IMG/VR virus record: IMGVR_UViG_3300032173_000019
Span: 1-36,488 of that record
Origin: a virus
Length of the DNA: 36,488 nt
Direction: 5' to 3' (one strand)
Positions 1-8,108 of this stretch are shown in pieces (positions within the stretch are counted from its first letter, which is position 1; every line of letters begins with the position of its first letter). Below the pieces are notes generated by a model. That model was not told where the DNA came from and searched no databases. It was given only the letters and a program-made list of their open reading frames with translations. A program made the translations under genes and the position numbers.

Positions 1-2
1 CA

Positions 3-473
3 AATAACATATTCCAAATTCCTACCGTGGATTATGCCAAGATTGATGATTCTGGAACAGGTGAGGTTTTCATTCCCAACTGGACACGACGGCCAATGAA
101 TACTTGCTTATTTGTTGATGCTGATGGCCGAACAAAAGCAGACCCTGGAACATCCTATACAGCATTTGTTGCGAGCGGTGGGGGGTCTCCTATTGGTGGA
201 ATGAATCTGGGGCAATATAAAGAGGCTCGACTCATAGTTCAAGGAGCAGGAAACGAAGCGGGGGCTGGTAAGGGTGTAGAATTTTTAGGGCCAAGTTCGC
301 TTTGTAGCGTTGAATGGACTGGTTCGTCTCCTGCAACATATACTGGAGATTGGACAACAATTCCCGCAGACTGGAAGACAAGTGATGTTCCAAGCAGTCA
401 ATATTTGAGAGTTAAGGGTTCTTCGGGAACTGAGGATATAACTTTATATTATGTTTTGCTTCAATTTAGATAA
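3..473 (+). CDS. C-terminal part of a virion/fibre-like protein (5' truncated by window edge)
   Basis: The frame is open from the first bases of the window. The first in-frame start is a GTG at 27 with no ribosome binding site, so the gene almost certainly begins outside the window. The visible 156 residues are rich in Gly, Ser, Thr and aromatics with no membrane segment, a composition typical of beta-structured fibre or decoration proteins. It lies immediately upstream of the lysis genes and reads in the same direction as the gene truncated at the right edge (36451), to which it might be joined. No family is recognised. Confidence 0.6.
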   Translation, partial: NNIFQIPTVDYAKIDDSGTGEVFIPNWTRRPMNTCLFVDADGRTKADPGTSYTAFVASGGGSPIGGMNLGQYKEARLIVQGAGNEAGAGKGVEFLGPSSLCSVEWTGSSPATYTGDWTTIPADWKTSDVPSSQYLRVKGSSGTEDITLYYVLLQFR

Positions 474-490
474 ATGATGGAGGATAATCC

Positions 491-730
491 ATGGCTCTTG
501 AGCAAATTGGCTACGGTGGAGTAGGGGGGCTGATAATTGCGGCTATTGGCGTTCTTGGTCTGCAAAAGCGGATCGACAAGAAGCAGGATAAAGACGTATG
601 CGATGCTCTTCACAAGGGGATTGACATGGGATTTAGCAATATTATGAAGGCTCTTGACGAGCAAAACAAGCATATCGAATATATCCGGCAGAGAATCGAC
701 TCCATGGTTAATGGAAAGGTTGAGAAATAA
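491..730 (+). CDS. Small membrane-anchored protein, holin-like candidate
   Basis: 79 residues, with a good GGAGG ribosome site 7 bases before the ATG. Residues 9-24 form one glycine-rich hydrophobic segment. This is followed by a charged, heptad-like helical tail (about 28-75) that could form a coiled coil. It sits directly before the DUF5675-like lysis candidate, whose ATG overlaps this gene's stop codon. The size, single membrane segment, polar tail and position fit a phage holin or a small inner-membrane accessory protein. Sequence alone does not prove it. A second two-segment candidate is at 34536. Confidence 0.55.
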   Translation: MALEQIGYGGVGGLIIAAIGVLGLQKRIDKKQDKDVCDALHKGIDMGFSNIMKALDEQNKHIEYIRQRIDSMVNGKVEK

Positions 731-1137
731 TGCTTTTGCTTCTTCACCGCCGTATTTTCAATGAGGAGAACACCATCGGCGACCTTTACATCGATGGGAA
801 CTGGCAATGCTACACCCTTGAGGACAAAGACAGATACCTGGAGGATGGTGGAGAAAAGGTTCCCAAGAAAACTGCTATTCCACGGGGAACTTATAAGATG
901 GTTTTAGACGAATCAATTCGCTTCAAAAAGGTACTTCCCCGAATTTTAGCCGTTCCCCAGTTTACCGGAATAAGAATCCATTCCGGCAATACTGAAGCAG
1001 ATACGGAAGGATGTATTTTGGTAGGAATGCGTAAGGCTCCAGATTCTAAATCAATTCTCCAAAGCAGATTGGCTCTTGGCTTTCTTATGGATGAGTTGAC
1101 GGCAACAAAAGAGGAATTGCAAATTCAAATTGTTTAG
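730..1137 (+). CDS. DUF5675-like protein, L,D-transpeptidase/endolysin-like
   Basis: 135 residues. The ATG overlaps the preceding stop (TAATG), so the two are translationally coupled. The protein matches the pattern of the phage DUF5675 family: an IPRGTY motif near residue 57, then RIHSGN (about 84-89) and a DTEGCILVG segment (about 92-100). The His-Gly and Gly-Cys pair recalls the catalytic His and Cys of the YkuD L,D-transpeptidase fold. Phage members usually lie beside holins, so a role in remodelling peptidoglycan at lysis or entry is plausible. The activity is inferred. Confidence 0.72.
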   Translation: MLLLLHRRIFNEENTIGDLYIDGNWQCYTLEDKDRYLEDGGEKVPKKTAIPRGTYKMVLDESIRFKKVLPRILAVPQFTGIRIHSGNTEADTEGCILVGMRKAPDSKSILQSRLALGFLMDELTATKEELQIQIV

Positions 1138-1144
1138 ATCAAAC

Positions 1145-1663
1145 ATGACAGAAAATACTCCATATCCGCTCCCTCCCGGGTGGCAGAACTTTGCCGCTAC
1201 CAAGGAGAATATCACCAGGGTCTGGACTGAGATGAACAAGTTCCCTATCCTGTTTGATGACTTCAAACGGGGAGACTTCAAATATTTCATGTCTTTGTTT
1301 ATGGACCCGGATAATCTTATTTTACAGTGTGGAGATTATGGTTTAGCAAGAGCCAGGGGAATACATCCAGGCGGTAATTGCGAAATCCATTTGACCTTCT
1401 GGGATCGTAGGTTTAAGGGTAGGCAGGAAGAATGCAGAATGGGTTTACGGTGGTTGTTTTACCATTTCAGATTGGAAAGGGCTACTATTGTAATTGTGGA
1501 ATCGTCTAAGGCCGCGATACGGTTCATCAAGACCATTGGCTTTCAGCAAGAAGGAGTCTTGCGGAACAGCTTTTTGTTTAAAGGTAAGTATCTAAATAGC
1601 ATCATCTTTGGCATACTGAAGGAGGAGCTCTTCAATGAAAATTTACAGAAAGTTGATAATTGA
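1145..1663 (+). CDS. GNAT-family N-acetyltransferase
   Basis: 172 residues from ATG 1145. An earlier in-frame TTG at 1130 lies inside the previous gene and is less likely; neither start has a clear ribosome site. The C-terminal half has the RimJ/RimL-like GNAT pattern: an alpha-helical 'LRWLFYHF' segment, a 'VIVESSKAAIRFIKTIGFQQEGVL' type stretch (acetyl-CoA-side helix followed by a Gly-Phe turn), then FLFKGKYLNSIIFGIL. It is expected to transfer an acetyl group from acetyl-CoA to an amine on a protein or small molecule. Its 3' end overlaps the next virion gene by 29 bases, so it is embedded in the late operon and may modify a virion protein. The substrate is unknown. Confidence 0.7.
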   Translation: MTENTPYPLPPGWQNFAATKENITRVWTEMNKFPILFDDFKRGDFKYFMSLFMDPDNLILQCGDYGLARARGIHPGGNCEIHLTFWDRRFKGRQEECRMGLRWLFYHFRLERATIVIVESSKAAIRFIKTIGFQQEGVLRNSFLFKGKYLNSIIFGILKEELFNENLQKVDN

Positions 1664-2702
1664 TCTAAAGAGCAATAGGATCATCGAAGAAGATTCGTAT
1701 GACTATAATGGCCCTTTAGTCCTATGTATGCCTGGTGGCGGCGGGACTTCTATCGTTGAGAAATCGCCAATCCCTTCGGAATTCAGTAATGTAGCTACCC
1801 AGCTTGGGCAATTCCTTGGAGGGACTCCTGCGACCGGTGGACATTATGAAAGTGAATGGGTACCTGGAGATGAAGGTCATCCTGGATACTACCTGCCCAG
1901 ATGGGTTGAGGCAACGCCTGGCACTCCTAGTCAAGCCCTAACCCCGTCTCCGTATTCCGGTGCCTATGGCAGTATGTACCAGAACCTCTTGCAAGCCCAA
2001 CAGAACATGCAGTATCCCACGGCGGCAGAGCAGGCTATCCAGTCCGGCGTCCAGACTGGGTACATGTATCCCTATGCCGGACAACTCGATCCTTATGCCC
2101 AGATGTCCCAAAACCAGATGGCGGCTACCGGCGCTCCTTATAACATGACTGCGGCGTTTATGGGTTCCTATCCAGCCTACCAGGCAGCCCTTGATTCCGC
2201 CCTTGCGCAGGCTAAGGAGTCAGCCGGTATGCGGGGGGGATTAAGGGGAAGCACCGGTGCTCAGTACATGGGTCAGGCTGCCGCGGGAACCACTGCCGAT
2301 TTCCTGAAATATTTGAGCGGTGTTGGTCAGCAGTCTTACGAATCTGCACAGGCCAGAAGACAGCAAGCTATCCAGCAATCTGCTGCGCAATCCGCCCAAC
2401 AGCAAGCGGCCTGGGAAACAGCGGCAGGAAGACAGCAACAGTATATCCCAATGGCTTACGAGGCTGCCACTTGGCCAACACAGACCCAGGCTCAGCAATT
2501 ATCCCAAGCTATGCAGTTGGGTCAAGGTCTTCAGACTACAGGGACTTATCCCTGGCTCAGCTTTATCCAGAGCCTCATTGGGACGCCCAAAGCAGAATAT
2601 ATTGCTACTCCAGAAGCTCCCAGTGCTATGCAACAGCTTGCTCCATACGCCGCAAGTGGAGCAACAATAGCAAGTGCAGCTATAATAGCTGCTGCCATGT
2701 AA
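1635..2702 (+). CDS. Internal virion / ejection-type structural protein
   Basis: 355 residues. AAGGAGGAG lies 8 bases before the ATG. The N-terminus (1-37) ends in a Gly-rich turn, followed by a Pro/Gly/Tyr-rich part. From about 120 to 290 the protein is extremely rich in Gln, Ala, Met and Tyr, including repeated AQQ-type runs and an Arg-Gln helix around 230-265. The last 20 residues are Ala/Ile-rich and hydrophobic. Such Gln/Ala-rich proteins beside large soluble late proteins are typical of podovirus DNA-ejection proteins. The assignment rests on composition and neighbourhood rather than a recognised domain. Confidence 0.55.
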   Translation: MKIYRKLIIDLKSNRIIEEDSYDYNGPLVLCMPGGGGTSIVEKSPIPSEFSNVATQLGQFLGGTPATGGHYESEWVPGDEGHPGYYLPRWVEATPGTPSQALTPSPYSGAYGSMYQNLLQAQQNMQYPTAAEQAIQSGVQTGYMYPYAGQLDPYAQMSQNQMAATGAPYNMTAAFMGSYPAYQAALDSALAQAKESAGMRGGLRGSTGAQYMGQAAAGTTADFLKYLSGVGQQSYESAQARRQQAIQQSAAQSAQQQAAWETAAGRQQQYIPMAYEAATWPTQTQAQQLSQAMQLGQGLQTTGTYPWLSFIQSLIGTPKAEYIATPEAPSAMQQLAPYAASGATIASAAIIAAAM

Positions 2703-2717
2703 TACTGGATTGTTATT

Positions 2718-3533
2718 ATGCGTGACAGGCAGGATAACGACAAGGTTGGAAAGTCCCTTGACTTTATATCTTCATCTTATGTTCCGAATGGCACCGTTTT
2801 GCTATGTAGCTTTGGCAAAGATTCAATGGTTTTGCTTCATCTTATAAGAAGATGCTTAGGGAATATCCCAGTTGCATATTACCATTTGCCAGGGCAGAAT
2901 GACAGAAATGAATTTGCAAACAAGGTAATAAGAGAACTCAACTTAATGGTTTACGATTTACAGGCATCAACCAGAGATATTGTTTTTCACCATGAAGACA
3001 AGTTTGATTTAGTCTCTATCGTCCCGATATCGAAAGACAAGTACATATCCTTTTTCCATGAGATTACAGATGACGGGTCTATGCAATGCATATTGAATTT
3101 CCTTAAGGGGCCATTCTATTCGGCAACAAGTATTCCATGGAATGTTTTTTTCCATGCTCATAAGAGCAGCGATATTGATCCCATGTTTGGCCCAGTTCCG
3201 CTCAAATCGGAAATAAAGATGAATGATAGCATAAAGATATGCTATCCGTTAAGAGATTGGACGGATGAAGACATCTGGAATTATGCAGTAAAGAATAATT
3301 TAATGATTAATGAATTGTGCTATAACAAAGACAATAACTTTGCCCCGTTCTTAGACAAGAGATACAATAACAATTACTATTCTGCTTGTACAGAATGCAT
3401 AAATCCGGTAAAGCCGAAATTTGTTAGATGTAGAATAGCTAATAAAGAAGTTCTAAATATTCGATTCGGTGACAAAGAATACTACCATAAGAAATTCAAT
3501 TTTTACAACGACCTTTGTAAGCTAATTCTTTAG
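2718..3533 (+). CDS. PAPS-reductase-like PP-loop (adenine nucleotide alpha-hydrolase) protein
   Basis: 271 residues. The PP-loop motif SFGKDS (31-36) binds the pyrophosphate of ATP or an adenylyl group. PLRDWTDEDIW (177-187) is the signature that follows in phosphoadenosine-phosphosulfate reductase and sulfate adenylyltransferase subunit 2 relatives. A Cys pair, ACTEC (223-227), lies near the C-terminus, with a further Cys nearby. Possible chemistry is nucleotide activation of a sulfur or amide substrate. The gene has no clear ribosome site, is visibly more AT-rich than its neighbours, and sits alone between two virion genes, which suggests recent acquisition. Phage PP-loop proteins are also known in DNA or tRNA thiolation systems; none of their partners is adjacent here. 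Confidence 0.75.
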   Translation: MRDRQDNDKVGKSLDFISSSYVPNGTVLLCSFGKDSMVLLHLIRRCLGNIPVAYYHLPGQNDRNEFANKVIRELNLMVYDLQASTRDIVFHHEDKFDLVSIVPISKDKYISFFHEITDDGSMQCILNFLKGPFYSATSIPWNVFFHAHKSSDIDPMFGPVPLKSEIKMNDSIKICYPLRDWTDEDIWNYAVKNNLMINELCYNKDNNFAPFLDKRYNNNYYSACTECINPVKPKFVRCRIANKEVLNIRFGDKEYYHKKFNFYNDLCKLIL

Positions 3534-3541
3534 GAGGACAT

Positions 3542-5302
3542 ATGCCTGTCACGTATATTCCAAGAGGAAAGACAACGGCAGAAACATATGGAGAAGAATT
3601 TCAACGAACCCTGGAGAATCTTCTTCGTATATTGAGTATGGCCAGTACTGTGCAAGGGCTTGAACAACAACAAACTCTTGCTGCCCAGAAACAATATGCC
3701 GAGCCATACAAGATTGCTACAGCCGAAGGTCCGGAGAAGGCTATTAAAGAAGAAACGGTAACCTGGCCGCAACTTTTGGGAGCCGAAAGAGCATACGGTA
3801 CTCAGCTTACCCGGCCGGTACCGGAAACCATGACGGTTACGCCAGGAGAAAGCGAAGCGGGAGGATTACCAGCACCTTCCGTTGAATCTACGGCTCTTTA
3901 TAGGCGCCCCGGTGGCATTCTAAGCCCGGAGACTGGGCAACTTACCCCAACTTGGCGTCCCCCAGCTCAACAGGAAGGGCTGTTTGCCAGGGCAATAAGA
4001 GGTATAACGGGTGCTCCTGCTCCTACGCCTCCTGCGGAAGTTATGCCCAGGGCGGCAACTTCTGCTGAAAAAGCAAGGATAGCAGCAAATCAGATGGAAG
4101 AGATGAAAGCTAATATTTTAGCAAGGCTTCCAGCAGATAAGATTGAGCAAGTTGTGTATTCCCAGCTTGGTTTGACTATGTCTCCTGCGAAGAGAGAAGA
4201 ATTGGAAACTAGGGAATCTCTTGAGCTGCGCAAGGCTACTGTCAAGGAAATGCTGCAGGAACAAAAGAAGTTTCTTACTGCTCAAGGGCAAGCAGCATCT
4301 GTTCTCCGTGGAGGCTTTATTACCGATCCTCAAACTGGAGTCCAGAGACCGTTGACTAACATAGAGATTACAGAACATTTACAGCGTATCTATGATAAGG
4401 ACGATCCCATTGAAACTGCTACTGGCAAGCTGGAGCAGTTTGCTAAGAAGCCAGCTCTTTCGGGCGTCCAGTTCCCAACGCCAACGGAAATGGAAACCAG
4501 GGAGGTTACCGGTCTTGTTCCTGGGGTTTTGGGGAAGGATGTTGCTAATCTTACTTCTACAGAGCAGAATATCTATCTCCGTGGTCAGAAGGCCGGTCTT
4601 CTTAAGGTAGATGAGTCCGGTAAAATTGTTTATGAAAAGCAAGCACCACTTCCTGAGAAGAAACTTCAAGCTATTCCCAGCCTAATCACACCTGGCGGGC
4701 ATGACATTCTCTTGGGAGGCGAAAGAGGGAAAATGCCGCAATTGGTGGGCACCGCTCCTCCTGCTGCAACAAGAGAAACTTTACACGAGGCCAAACAGAG
4801 TATTACCTCAACTGTAAATAAGCAAATAACAGAGTTGGATAAAAGACATGGGATTGTTCCCGGAGTTACTCCTTCTCCACAATATTTTGAAGACTACTAC
4901 AATACAATACTGGAAGGAAACAGGTTGTTCCTGGAAAGATTCGGTGAGAAGTTACCGTTATACGACATAGAAAAATCGAATTTGAAGAAGTTCGTTCATC
5001 CCCAATTGAGAAGTTATATTGAAGAGCAAATTCAGAAAGGTGTGAAGAGTCCAGCAGATATTGTAAAGAAATTAACTTCTATTCCTACACATCAGCCTGG
5101 TTATAGCACTGTCAGTTTATTTACTCCTGCCGAGATTGCAAATGAGATAAACAGTATTCTTGCTCAAAAAGCCGCAACTACTCCAACTGAGACACCTATT
5201 TTCCCAGAGATAGGAGAAAGATTTAAAAAGATGTATAAGAGATATTTAGCACCCAAACCCTGGCGTCGTAAGGATGAATCATCAACTTATTATCCTTATT
5301 AG
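3542..5302 (+). CDS. Large late protein, probable internal virion protein
   Basis: 586 residues, with TAGGAGGA 5-6 bases before the ATG. It is soluble, with no membrane segment. The N-terminus is Gln-rich and helical (about 20-60), followed by a Pro/Ala/Thr-rich linker (about 85-170). A long charged helical part (about 175-260) contains runs of Glu and Lys, and the C-terminus is basic. No catalytic motif is seen. It is flanked by other presumed virion proteins (355 and 930 residues), and only 8 bases separate it from the next gene. It is probably part of the ejected internal core; no family is recognised. Confidence 0.5.
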   Translation: MPVTYIPRGKTTAETYGEEFQRTLENLLRILSMASTVQGLEQQQTLAAQKQYAEPYKIATAEGPEKAIKEETVTWPQLLGAERAYGTQLTRPVPETMTVTPGESEAGGLPAPSVESTALYRRPGGILSPETGQLTPTWRPPAQQEGLFARAIRGITGAPAPTPPAEVMPRAATSAEKARIAANQMEEMKANILARLPADKIEQVVYSQLGLTMSPAKREELETRESLELRKATVKEMLQEQKKFLTAQGQAASVLRGGFITDPQTGVQRPLTNIEITEHLQRIYDKDDPIETATGKLEQFAKKPALSGVQFPTPTEMETREVTGLVPGVLGKDVANLTSTEQNIYLRGQKAGLLKVDESGKIVYEKQAPLPEKKLQAIPSLITPGGHDILLGGERGKMPQLVGTAPPAATRETLHEAKQSITSTVNKQITELDKRHGIVPGVTPSPQYFEDYYNTILEGNRLFLERFGEKLPLYDIEKSNLKKFVHPQLRSYIEEQIQKGVKSPADIVKKLTSIPTHQPGYSTVSLFTPAEIANEINSILAQKAATTPTETPIFPEIGERFKKMYKRYLAPKPWRRKDESSTYYPY

Positions 5303-5310
5303 GAGTAGAT

Positions 5311-8103
5311 ATGGCTAATTTTTCTGAAGATGAAGATATAACAAAATGGTTTTCCGGAGTTAAGATACCTCAATCAGAAGGAAGAATTATTCCCTTAACT
5401 TCCAGAGAAACAGTTACCCCACCTACTTTGGCAAGTCCAGAGGATGATATTTCAAAATGGTTTGGTAAGGTTAAGATTACCAAAGAAACGATATTGCCTG
5501 CAATGACAGAGGAAAGGCAATCCAAATGGACGGCTCCTCTTACCAAGATATTTGACGTTCTCCAGAGAGGTCAGTATGCCTCGGCCAACGTGGCCAGGGC
5601 ATTACTGGAGGGGAAGTACGATATCGCCTCTGCCGCTTGGAAGGGACTTACGGGCGAGCAGAAGGGCGACTTTATAGACATTGCCAAGGAGATGGGTTTG
5701 CCTTATCCGGAGGTCACGGGGAATATATTAAATATTGGAGCTGATCCTACTACCTGGGCCCCATTTGGTGCTACCCTGAAGGGAATTAAGGCCATTGGCG
5801 GAGCTGTTTCAAGGTTACCCGGGATAGAAAGGGTAGGAACGGCGTTAAAGCCTGTAGCAGAAACCCTTGGTAAGGCTTTCGTTCCCGGTTATGGTTTGCT
5901 TAAAAAATACTACATGAGCAAGGTGTTTGCCAAGGCTTGGCTTGAAGCCCAAAAGGCAAAGACAATCGAGGTGGTTGAAGAGTTTGCCAAAGGAACTACG
6001 CTGGAGGAACGAGTTGCTATATCTTTTGCAAGAACTCATCCCGAAGAAGTAGGCTCGTTACCAGGACATCTTAAGGCCAAGCTTGATACCTTAGCCCAAA
6101 AGCTTGATGAGATAGGTCTTACTTACGTCAAAGAAGGCGAGATGTCCATGGAGACCTTCCTTGAGCATCGAAATACCTATCTGCCGGGATATTATGCCGG
6201 GAAGACAAAGCTTCTAGGCCAGGAAATGATTCCCAATTTCTTGGAAAAGCTGAAGAAGCCGTTTACGTTGAAGTCAAAAACATTCAAAGACATATTCGAG
6301 GCCGAGGATTATGCCAGGGTGATGAACAGACCTGATCTCATACCGGAGAAAGATGCCGCTAAGTTGCTTGGTTTAGCTCTTTATGAGCAGAATATATTCC
6401 TGGCCAGGAAACACTTTATAAATCAGACATTGGAGAATTTCGGGCGGAAAATATCGGCTGCCAATATTCCCAAGGTTAAAGCATCCCTTACGGAAGCCGG
6501 AATGGATGTATATTTGCCCAAAGGAGCACTGAGGTTCTTTCCGGTTGAAGGCTACAGTATAGAAAAGATGGAGAAAATAAGGGAGCAAGTGTCTAAGGTT
6601 ACTGATTTCTTATCTGCCGAGACGGGAGAACTGGTTGACGGAACCAAGTTTTATGATACGTTGTTGAATACAATGCCGGATATCAACGTAGCCGCCATTA
6701 CCAAGAAGGTTCCCGCATATGTCTTGCCCAAGTCCATTGCCGATGATCTAAACAAAATCCAGAAAGTGTTTATTGGTGATCCTGCAACAAGAGGCATCCT
6801 GAAATTCTATGACCAAATACTTGGCCCATGGAAGACAATGGCTACCGTAGTTCGTCTGCCATTCCATATCCGTAACGAAATGAGCAACTGGTTTAACATG
6901 TGGCTTGGCGGTGTATCTCCCCTGGATTTGCCCACAAGACTAAAGCAGGCTCTTGATGTCCAACGGGGAGCGGAAGGATACATTACTACAAAAGCCGGGC
7001 AGAAACTTAATTATAAAGACCTGAAGACCATCTTTGAGGAGAAAGGATTCGGCTCCGGATGGATTGCCTCGGATATAAGGCATCATACTCCCGAGGAACT
7101 GGCTAAAGTTATTGATAAACAATCTTTACCTTCCACTATTTTGAATTGGCCTATTGAGAAAGCAAGGAGCTTTGGTGGCGGACTGGAAAACAATGCTCGG
7201 TATGCTCTTGCTATTGATGAGTTGACAAAGGGAGGTAATATCGAATCCGCCTGGGCGAAAGTCGGCAAGTATCTCTTCCATTACGGCGAGAAGACTCCAT
7301 TCGAACAAAACGTAATGCGTAGGATTATCCCATTCTATTCCTGGTTACGTGGTAATATCCCCTTACAAATTGTTTCTATCCTTGAGCAGCCTGGGAAATA
7401 TGCCACGGTTGGGAAGACTCTGAACATGTTCGACAAGATGATGACGGAGACGCCGGAAGAGAAGAAGTTAAAGCCTCAGTACATGGTTGACATGATGTAT
7501 GGTAAATCTCAGTTTACGGCAACCGATCCGGTAACCGGAGCCAAGCATCCTGTTTATTACTATGCTGATCTTCCTTATACCGACCTCAATCGATTTATGG
7601 ATATCCGAAACTGGCTTTCTTGGCTTACTCCCGCTAAGGCGGCGGCTGAAATAATGTTGAACGTCAAAACGTTCCCGGACGTGTCTCCTCTGGAGAAGCC
7701 TGTCGGCAAGATGGTGCCCGCTCCATTCTGGGCACCTTGGCTGCCGCAAGCGGCCCAGAAAGTTTTAGGGATGGAGATGATCCCCGATCCTCAGAACCCT
7801 GGTCAGAAGATTTACGGCATGCGGGCAAGAGTTAGGCATGCCTTCGATACCGCCTTTCCGTTCTTAAGTGAGCTTGGAAGGCTTAATCCTCAGCCGACCA
7901 GGCTATCTACCGAGAGGTCTCCCTGGAAAGTACTTAGCTATATGACTGGAATTACATTCGAGCCGGTCAATCTCGATATGCAGAGAAGGTATTTTGCAAT
8001 AGAAAGCAGGGGCAGACTGGACGATGTCAGGAAGCTGATGATGAATAGGGGAAGACCGCTAACTATCGAAGAGCTTGAAGACGTCCTCAAATCTCCCAGG
8101 TAA
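5311..8103 (+). CDS. Very large internal virion protein (930 aa)
   Basis: The longest gene of the window, with AGGAGTAGAT before the ATG. It is soluble and mixed helical. Its N-terminus carries two copies of a short motif 37 residues apart: EDEDITKWFSGVKI (6-19) and PEDDISKWFGKVKI (43-56). A central part around 510-545 (FHIRNEMSNWFNMWLGG) resembles the 'RN..SN..N...G' segment common in very large phage virion proteins that are ejected with DNA. The order 355, 586 then 930 residues matches a three-protein internal core as in other podovirus-like phages. This is inference from size, order and composition. Confidence 0.55.
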   Translation: MANFSEDEDITKWFSGVKIPQSEGRIIPLTSRETVTPPTLASPEDDISKWFGKVKITKETILPAMTEERQSKWTAPLTKIFDVLQRGQYASANVARALLEGKYDIASAAWKGLTGEQKGDFIDIAKEMGLPYPEVTGNILNIGADPTTWAPFGATLKGIKAIGGAVSRLPGIERVGTALKPVAETLGKAFVPGYGLLKKYYMSKVFAKAWLEAQKAKTIEVVEEFAKGTTLEERVAISFARTHPEEVGSLPGHLKAKLDTLAQKLDEIGLTYVKEGEMSMETFLEHRNTYLPGYYAGKTKLLGQEMIPNFLEKLKKPFTLKSKTFKDIFEAEDYARVMNRPDLIPEKDAAKLLGLALYEQNIFLARKHFINQTLENFGRKISAANIPKVKASLTEAGMDVYLPKGALRFFPVEGYSIEKMEKIREQVSKVTDFLSAETGELVDGTKFYDTLLNTMPDINVAAITKKVPAYVLPKSIADDLNKIQKVFIGDPATRGILKFYDQILGPWKTMATVVRLPFHIRNEMSNWFNMWLGGVSPLDLPTRLKQALDVQRGAEGYITTKAGQKLNYKDLKTIFEEKGFGSGWIASDIRHHTPEELAKVIDKQSLPSTILNWPIEKARSFGGGLENNARYALAIDELTKGGNIESAWAKVGKYLFHYGEKTPFEQNVMRRIIPFYSWLRGNIPLQIVSILEQPGKYATVGKTLNMFDKMMTETPEEKKLKPQYMVDMMYGKSQFTATDPVTGAKHPVYYYADLPYTDLNRFMDIRNWLSWLTPAKAAAEIMLNVKTFPDVSPLEKPVGKMVPAPFWAPWLPQAAQKVLGMEMIPDPQNPGQKIYGMRARVRHAFDTAFPFLSELGRLNPQPTRLSTERSPWKVLSYMTGITFEPVNLDMQRRYFAIESRGRLDDVRKLMMNRGRPLTIEELEDVLKSPR

Positions 8104-8108
8104 TCCTT

